Source of the DNA: Limnohabitans sp.
GTDB lineage: Bacteria > Pseudomonadota > Gammaproteobacteria > Burkholderiales > Burkholderiaceae_C
DNA: 8,981 nucleotides
Reading direction: 5' to 3'
Assembly (NCBI GenBank): GCA_009693225.1
Contig: SHXP01000079.1
Span: 1-8,981, forward strand
The notes under the pieces were generated by a model that worked only from the letters and a program-made list of their open reading frames with translations, was not told the origin of the DNA and searched no databases. This document shows positions 5,872-8,981 of this stretch, piece after piece. Made by a program: the position numbers and the translations under genes. Position 1 is the stretch's first letter; the number at the start of each line of letters is the position of its first letter.

Positions 5872-8079
5872 ATGAAATTTTCTACCCCCGCCACAGACGC
5901 CAGATCAGAGCCCGGATTCACCGGTATGGCTGAGGACAAGCCGCAAAATGCGTGTCTGAAGGCCAGACAGTTTGCCGAGCCCTTGTTAAGCGGCTTGAAA
6001 CAAACCGGCGGTGAACCGACGCTGGCGCATGCCGATGGCGTGGTCTCTCTGCTGGCGGCTATCGGTGCCCCCGCCGGGATGAAGGCCGCTGTTTATCTGG
6101 CTTATTGCGCCGAAGTGCTGAACCAGCCCGCCGAGACTTTGCCTGCCACCTTCGGTGACAACCTCACAGGCCTGGCGATTTCAGCCAATAAATTGTTTCA
6201 GCTGCAACAAACCGCACGCGAAACCGGAACAACTGTGCATTCATCTGTGGTGCACATTGAAAATGTGCGACGCATGCTGCTGGTCTTTTCAAAGGATTTG
6301 CGCGTTGTCATGTTGTTGCTGGCCTCGCAACTGGTCAGCTTGCGTTATGCTACCGCACACAAAAAAACCGGTTTCGAGCAACTGGCGCAAGATGTATTGC
6401 ACATTTTTTCACCGTTGGCCAACCGGCTCGGCATCTGGCAAATCAAGTGGGAAATGGAAGATCTTGCGTTCCGGCTGCTTGAGCCGCAGGTCTATAAGCA
6501 GGTGGCCGGTTTGCTGGAGAAAAAACGCACTGAACGCGAGCAGGAAATTGAACAGCTCAGGCAGGAATTGCAGGCAATGTTGTCAGCGCAAGGCATAGCG
6601 GTGGAAATTCAGGGTAGGCCTAAAAATATTTACAGCATTGTTAAAAAGATGCGTGGCAAGTCCTTGCAGTTTGAGCAGGTGCTGGATTTGCGCGCCCTGC
6701 GCATCATTGTCGACAAGCTTGATGACTGTTACCGCGCTCTGGCTCTGGTGCACCAGCAGATGCAGGCCATCGACAACGAATTTGACGACTACATTGCCAA
6801 ACCCAAAACCAATGGTTACCAGTCTTTGCACACAGTGGTCAGCACAGTACAGGGGCAGATGTTTGAAATACAAATCCGCACCCGGACCATGCACGAGCAC
6901 GCCGAGTACGGCGTGGCGGCGCACTGGGCTTACAAGGAAGCCGGTACCAAAGGTTATGACGGCGTGTCGGTACCGGCTCAGCAGGCGCAAAAAATGGCGG
7001 TGCTGCGCCAACTGCTAGCCTGGGAACGCGAACTCAGTCAGGTTCAAGAGCAGGACAACCAGTTAACACAGAAAAACACACAGGAAAAAATTTATGTGCT
7101 GACACCTGACGCCGCCATCGTGGAATTGCCGCAAGGCGCAACGCCGGTTGACTTTGCTTACACCTTGCACACCGAACTCGGACACCGTTGCCGGGGCGCC
7201 AAGCTTGACGGGGTGCTGGTGCCTTTGTCGAGCAGATTGCAAAACGGTCAAACGGTAGAGATCACCACTGCGAAAGAAGGCGGACCTTCGCGCGACTGGT
7301 TGAATCCGGAATTGCAGTTCATAGCCAGCCCCAGGGCCAAGGCCAAGGTAAGGGCCTGGTTCAACGCACAGCAGGCCAGTCAGACCATGGCGCGCGGCCG
7401 CGACTTGATTGAAAAGTTGTTGCAAAGAGAAGGGCGCACCGCTTACAAATTGGAAGATCTCGCGAAAAAATTGGGTTTCGAATCCGCAGCGCATTTGTTT
7501 GAAGTGGTCGGCAAGGACGAGTATTCCCTGCGTAATATTGAAATGTTTTTGCGTCCGGTGGCCTCGGCGTCAACCGAGGACGACAAGCTTTTCCGCAAAG
7601 CCCAGCAGCCCAAGCCTTCGCACCAGCCCGGTGGTGTGCTGGTGGTCGGCATGGATTCGCTGCTCACGCAATTGGCCAAATGCTGCCGACCTGCGCCGCC
7701 CGATGAAGTCCGGGGGTATGTCACCAAGGGCAAAGGCGTGAGCGTGCACCGTGCGAAGTGCGGCAATTTCCACCGGCTGATGCACAACCATCCTGACCGC
7801 GTGATTGATGTCGCCTGGCACGTCAAGCTGCATGAGCAAAGCGCAGAGCTTTACCTGGTCGATATACAGCTGCTGGCCGATGACCGGCAAGGTTTGCTGC
7901 GTGACATATCCGAAGTTTTTGCCAGAGAAAAAATGAACGTGGTGGGCGTGAAAACACAAACTATCAAAGATACTGCCTGGATGACATTCACAGCGGAAGT
8001 CAGTAACGCATCGGGATTGAACAAAATGCTGTCACTGTTGAATGCGGTCAACGGGGTCAGATCAGCCAGGAGGCATTGA
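5872..8079 (+). CDS. relA: (p)ppGpp synthetase RelA, hydrolase-dead
   Basis: RelA transfers pyrophosphate from ATP to GDP or GTP on ribosomes carrying uncharged tRNA, making the alarmone of the stringent response. From the ATG the product has 735 residues (E. coli RelA about 744). In order: a degenerate HD hydrolase-like domain (about 40-190) without the His-Asp metal pair; the synthetase domain (about 225-360: GRPKNIYSI, EFDD at 303-306, GYQS from 315, EIQIRTRTMHEHAEYGVAAHW); the TGS domain from about 406 (KIYVLTPDAAIVELPQG); a helical and zinc-finger-like segment with Cys604-Cys605 (AKCCRPAPPDEVRGY); and a C-terminal ACT domain from about 658. The acidic ExDD motif and the dead HD domain mark monofunctional RelA rather than SpoT/Rel. 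The start is uncertain: a GTG at 5854 would add six residues, and neither site has a good ribosome binding site. dgkA follows on the same strand after 68 bp. Confidence 0.96.
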   Translation: MKFSTPATDARSEPGFTGMAEDKPQNACLKARQFAEPLLSGLKQTGGEPTLAHADGVVSLLAAIGAPAGMKAAVYLAYCAEVLNQPAETLPATFGDNLTGLAISANKLFQLQQTARETGTTVHSSVVHIENVRRMLLVFSKDLRVVMLLLASQLVSLRYATAHKKTGFEQLAQDVLHIFSPLANRLGIWQIKWEMEDLAFRLLEPQVYKQVAGLLEKKRTEREQEIEQLRQELQAMLSAQGIAVEIQGRPKNIYSIVKKMRGKSLQFEQVLDLRALRIIVDKLDDCYRALALVHQQMQAIDNEFDDYIAKPKTNGYQSLHTVVSTVQGQMFEIQIRTRTMHEHAEYGVAAHWAYKEAGTKGYDGVSVPAQQAQKMAVLRQLLAWERELSQVQEQDNQLTQKNTQEKIYVLTPDAAIVELPQGATPVDFAYTLHTELGHRCRGAKLDGVLVPLSSRLQNGQTVEITTAKEGGPSRDWLNPELQFIASPRAKAKVRAWFNAQQASQTMARGRDLIEKLLQREGRTAYKLEDLAKKLGFESAAHLFEVVGKDEYSLRNIEMFLRPVASASTEDDKLFRKAQQPKPSHQPGGVLVVGMDSLLTQLAKCCRPAPPDEVRGYVTKGKGVSVHRAKCGNFHRLMHNHPDRVIDVAWHVKLHEQSAELYLVDIQLLADDRQGLLRDISEVFAREKMNVVGVKTQTIKDTAWMTFTAEVSNASGLNKMLSLLNAVNGVRSARRH
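8068..8073 (+). promoter_or_regulatory. Consensus Shine-Dalgarno at the end of relA
   Basis: AGGAGG lies in the last codons of relA. No good start codon is well placed after it: TTG at 8081 reads only two codons, ATG at 8089 is followed directly by TGA, and GTG at 8091, in frame with dgkA, is 17 nt away. It may help load ribosomes for dgkA, or be chance coding for Arg-Arg. Confidence 0.3.
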
Positions 8080-8147
8080 TTTGAGCTGATGTGACTGGAG
8101 CAACCCGACTCTCATGCTGTGTTGTCATTCATTGGTCTATCACGGTC

Positions 8148-8534
8148 ATGTCACCACCAGAGAAAAAACGCGGATTCACCAGACTCCTGCCGGCTTTTAT
8201 GTTTTCCCTGCAAGGACTCAGGCAAGCCTGGGCCGAGTCCGTTTTTGTGTTTGAGTGTTGTATTGCCGTGGTGCTGTATCCGCTGGCATTTTTCATAGGC
8301 AATACCTGGTTCGAGGTCAGCATGCTGTGCGCCAGTGTCACCGCGGTTCTGGTGGTTGAGTTACTTAACACGAACATTGAGTCGGCGATAGATCGCGTCG
8401 TTCCGCAATGGCATCCCTTGTCTGAAAGAAGCAAGGATCTGGGCAGTGCGGCAGTGTTTTTAACCCTTGTCTTGTGCGCCTGTATCTGGCTGGCAGCAGT
8501 CATCAGTTGGCTGCGACATCATTCATTGCTTTAA
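8148..8534 (+). CDS. dgkA: Diacylglycerol kinase DgkA
   Basis: DgkA is a small trimeric inner-membrane kinase that phosphorylates diacylglycerol to phosphatidic acid. It recycles the diacylglycerol released when phospholipid head groups are transferred to periplasmic glucans or lipopolysaccharide. The 128-residue product (E. coli 122) opens with GFTRLLPAFMFSLQGLRQAW and has three membrane segments at about 36-52, 55-73 and 99-121. The catalytic and metal-binding acidic residues of the family are present: Glu30, Glu36, Glu71 and Glu78 in VELLNTNIESAIDR, Asn74, and Asp97 in SKDLGSAAV. The ATG at 8148 best fits the family N-terminus; a GTG at 8091 would add 19 unrelated residues but has AGGAGG upstream. 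It lies downstream of relA on the same strand and is followed after 2 bp by a membrane-protein stump. Confidence 0.93.
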   Translation: MSPPEKKRGFTRLLPAFMFSLQGLRQAWAESVFVFECCIAVVLYPLAFFIGNTWFEVSMLCASVTAVLVVELLNTNIESAIDRVVPQWHPLSERSKDLGSAAVFLTLVLCACIWLAAVISWLRHHSLL

Positions 8535-8536
8535 CA

Positions 8537-8833
8537 ATGCGAGCTTCTTTTTTTAAGACACCCGCTTGGATTCTGAGCAAGGTCGCCAGCATGCTCATGC
8601 CGCCAGGCGCGCAGTTATTCCGCTATGTGGTGCTGCTGTGCATTCCCACACTGGCTGCCATTTACTTCTTTTTGTCGCAATCGCCGTTACAAGATGACTT
8701 GCGCGGCTGGCTGTACTGGCTGAGCTTGCCTGCTTATTACATCTTCATACTGTTGCTGTTCAGTCTCTTGTACTGGCCGCTCGCCTTGTTGACGCAAACC
8801 CGTTGGCTGATACCGGTGCTTGGGATGGTCTAA
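8537..8833 (+). pseudogene. Truncated membrane-protein gene, possible sulfatase-like transferase stump
   Basis: From ATG 8537, 2 bp after the dgkA stop, 98 codons run to TAA at 8831-8833. The product has a basic N-terminus, a hydrophobic helix at about 29-47 (YVVLLCIPTLAAIYFFL), a second at about 61-86 (YYIFILLLFSLLYWPLALL), and ends nine residues into what looks like a third (WLIPVLGMV). Ending mid-helix, with AT-rich non-coding sequence right after, suggests that the 3' part is lost. The character resembles the N-terminal membrane domain of phosphoethanolamine/phosphoglycerol transferases of the sulfatase fold, whose diacylglycerol by-product DgkA recycles, but no catalytic domain is present, so the family is a guess. 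There is no ribosome binding site, so translation probably relies on coupling to dgkA. An intact small two-helix protein is the alternative. In-frame reading upstream to 8474 overlaps dgkA and is unlikely. Confidence 0.5.
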
Positions 8834-8857
8834 AAAACTCAGTTTATAAAAGTTTTT
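8833..8857. repeat. AT-rich stem-loop after the truncated gene
   Basis: AAAAACT (8833-8839) and AGTTTTT (8851-8857) can pair around an 11-nt loop immediately after the stop codon. The stem ends in a T-run on either strand, so it could act as a weak bidirectional terminator, though it lacks the G+C-rich stem of a strong one. It could also lie near the end of an inserted element. Confidence 0.3.
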
Positions 8858-8869
8858 GGATAGCAGATC

Positions 8870-8882
8870 TTCACCATGTGAA
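8870..8882. repeat. Short inverted repeat TTCAC-CAT-GTGAA
   Basis: A perfect 5-bp inverted repeat with a 3-bp spacer lies in the AT-rich tail of the window. It has the size and symmetry of a dimeric-regulator half-site pair, but no gene start is visible beside it. Confidence 0.2.
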
Positions 8883-8941
8883 ATTTGCCATGATCCAATC
8901 GCAAAATCCCTCTCTTTTGTGGCATTTTCAAGCGATTTCTC

Positions 8942-8964
8942 CCCTCACTGAGGGCTTTTGCCCT
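8942..8964. terminator. Two overlapping hairpins, terminator- or attenuator-like
   Basis: CCCTC-ACT-GAGGG (8942-8954) and AGGGC-TTTT-GCCCT (8951-8964) share AGGG, so only one can form at a time. Neither is followed by a clean T-tract on the plus strand (GTTTAG follows). The mutual exclusion is seen in the sequence; a role as terminator or attenuator is a guess. From 8834 to the window edge I find no other feature apart from the entries listed here. Confidence 0.25.
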
Positions 8965-8981
8965 GTTTAGTGCGCACTCAC

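Larger units (their letters stand above)
8839..8981 (-). other. Open frame entering from the right edge (unrecognised, doubtful)
   Basis: On the minus strand one frame is open for 46 codons from the window edge to a TGA at 8841-8839. It reads through RLKMPQKRGILRLDHGKF and ends YPKTFIN. It is basic and could be the C-terminal tail of a convergent gene, but I recognise no family, and a stretch this short can be open by chance. Confidence 0.15.

Noticed and set aside
6583..7011. Minus-strand open frames inside relA (also near 7063-7494 and 7570-7959)
   Set aside because: They lie opposite conserved relA domains and show no recognisable domain or ribosome binding site.
5872..8079. Annotation as bifunctional SpoT/Rel
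   Set aside because: The hydrolase domain lacks the His-Asp residues and the synthetase carries EFDD, the acidic motif of monofunctional RelA.
8890..8970. Small plus-strand frame starting MIQSQNPSLLWHF
   Set aside because: It is about 26 codons long, with no ribosome binding site, and runs through the overlapping hairpins; no support for coding.

Overview
The window reads as chromosomal DNA of a betaproteobacterium, most likely in the Burkholderiales and perhaps close to Oxalobacteraceae. This rests on the mfd / ispD-ispF arrangement, a D-3-hydroxybutyrate dehydrogenase typical of polyhydroxybutyrate (PHB) users, a monofunctional RelA with a degenerate hydrolase domain, and moderate G+C coding DNA. 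The lineage is an inference from gene content and was not searched. No rRNA, tRNA, CRISPR array or recognisable transposase was seen.

Layout. Bases 1-3134 hold most of mfd (transcription-repair coupling factor) on the minus strand, with its C-terminus beyond the left edge. A 97-bp divergent gap follows, with a symmetric -10-like palindrome and a hairpin in the mfd leader. Then ispD and ispF (methylerythritol-phosphate isoprenoid pathway) run on the plus strand and overlap by 4 nt. ispF converges on a small XRE-like regulator gene, and the two stop codons lie in one 14-bp palindrome. Upstream of the regulator on the minus strand is bdhA. Divergent from bdhA, only 70 bp away, is relA (ppGpp synthetase). 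relA leads into dgkA (diacylglycerol kinase) and then a short membrane-protein gene that ends inside a hydrophobic segment. The last ~150 bp are AT-richer, hold several small inverted repeats and contain no gene I can name.

How it fits together. Most of the window is conserved housekeeping: DNA repair coupled to transcription, isoprenoid precursor synthesis, ketone-body/PHB catabolism, stringent response and phospholipid recycling. The 3' end is the least ordinary part. dgkA is followed at 2 bp by what looks like the stump of a membrane transferase, possibly one of the sulfatase-like enzymes that release diacylglycerol for DgkA to recycle. I found no convincing new multi-gene system. The points most worth a second look are the palindrome carrying two stop codons, the truncated membrane gene with its AT-rich flank, the putative operator at the XRE gene, and the symmetric divergent promoter between mfd and ispD.
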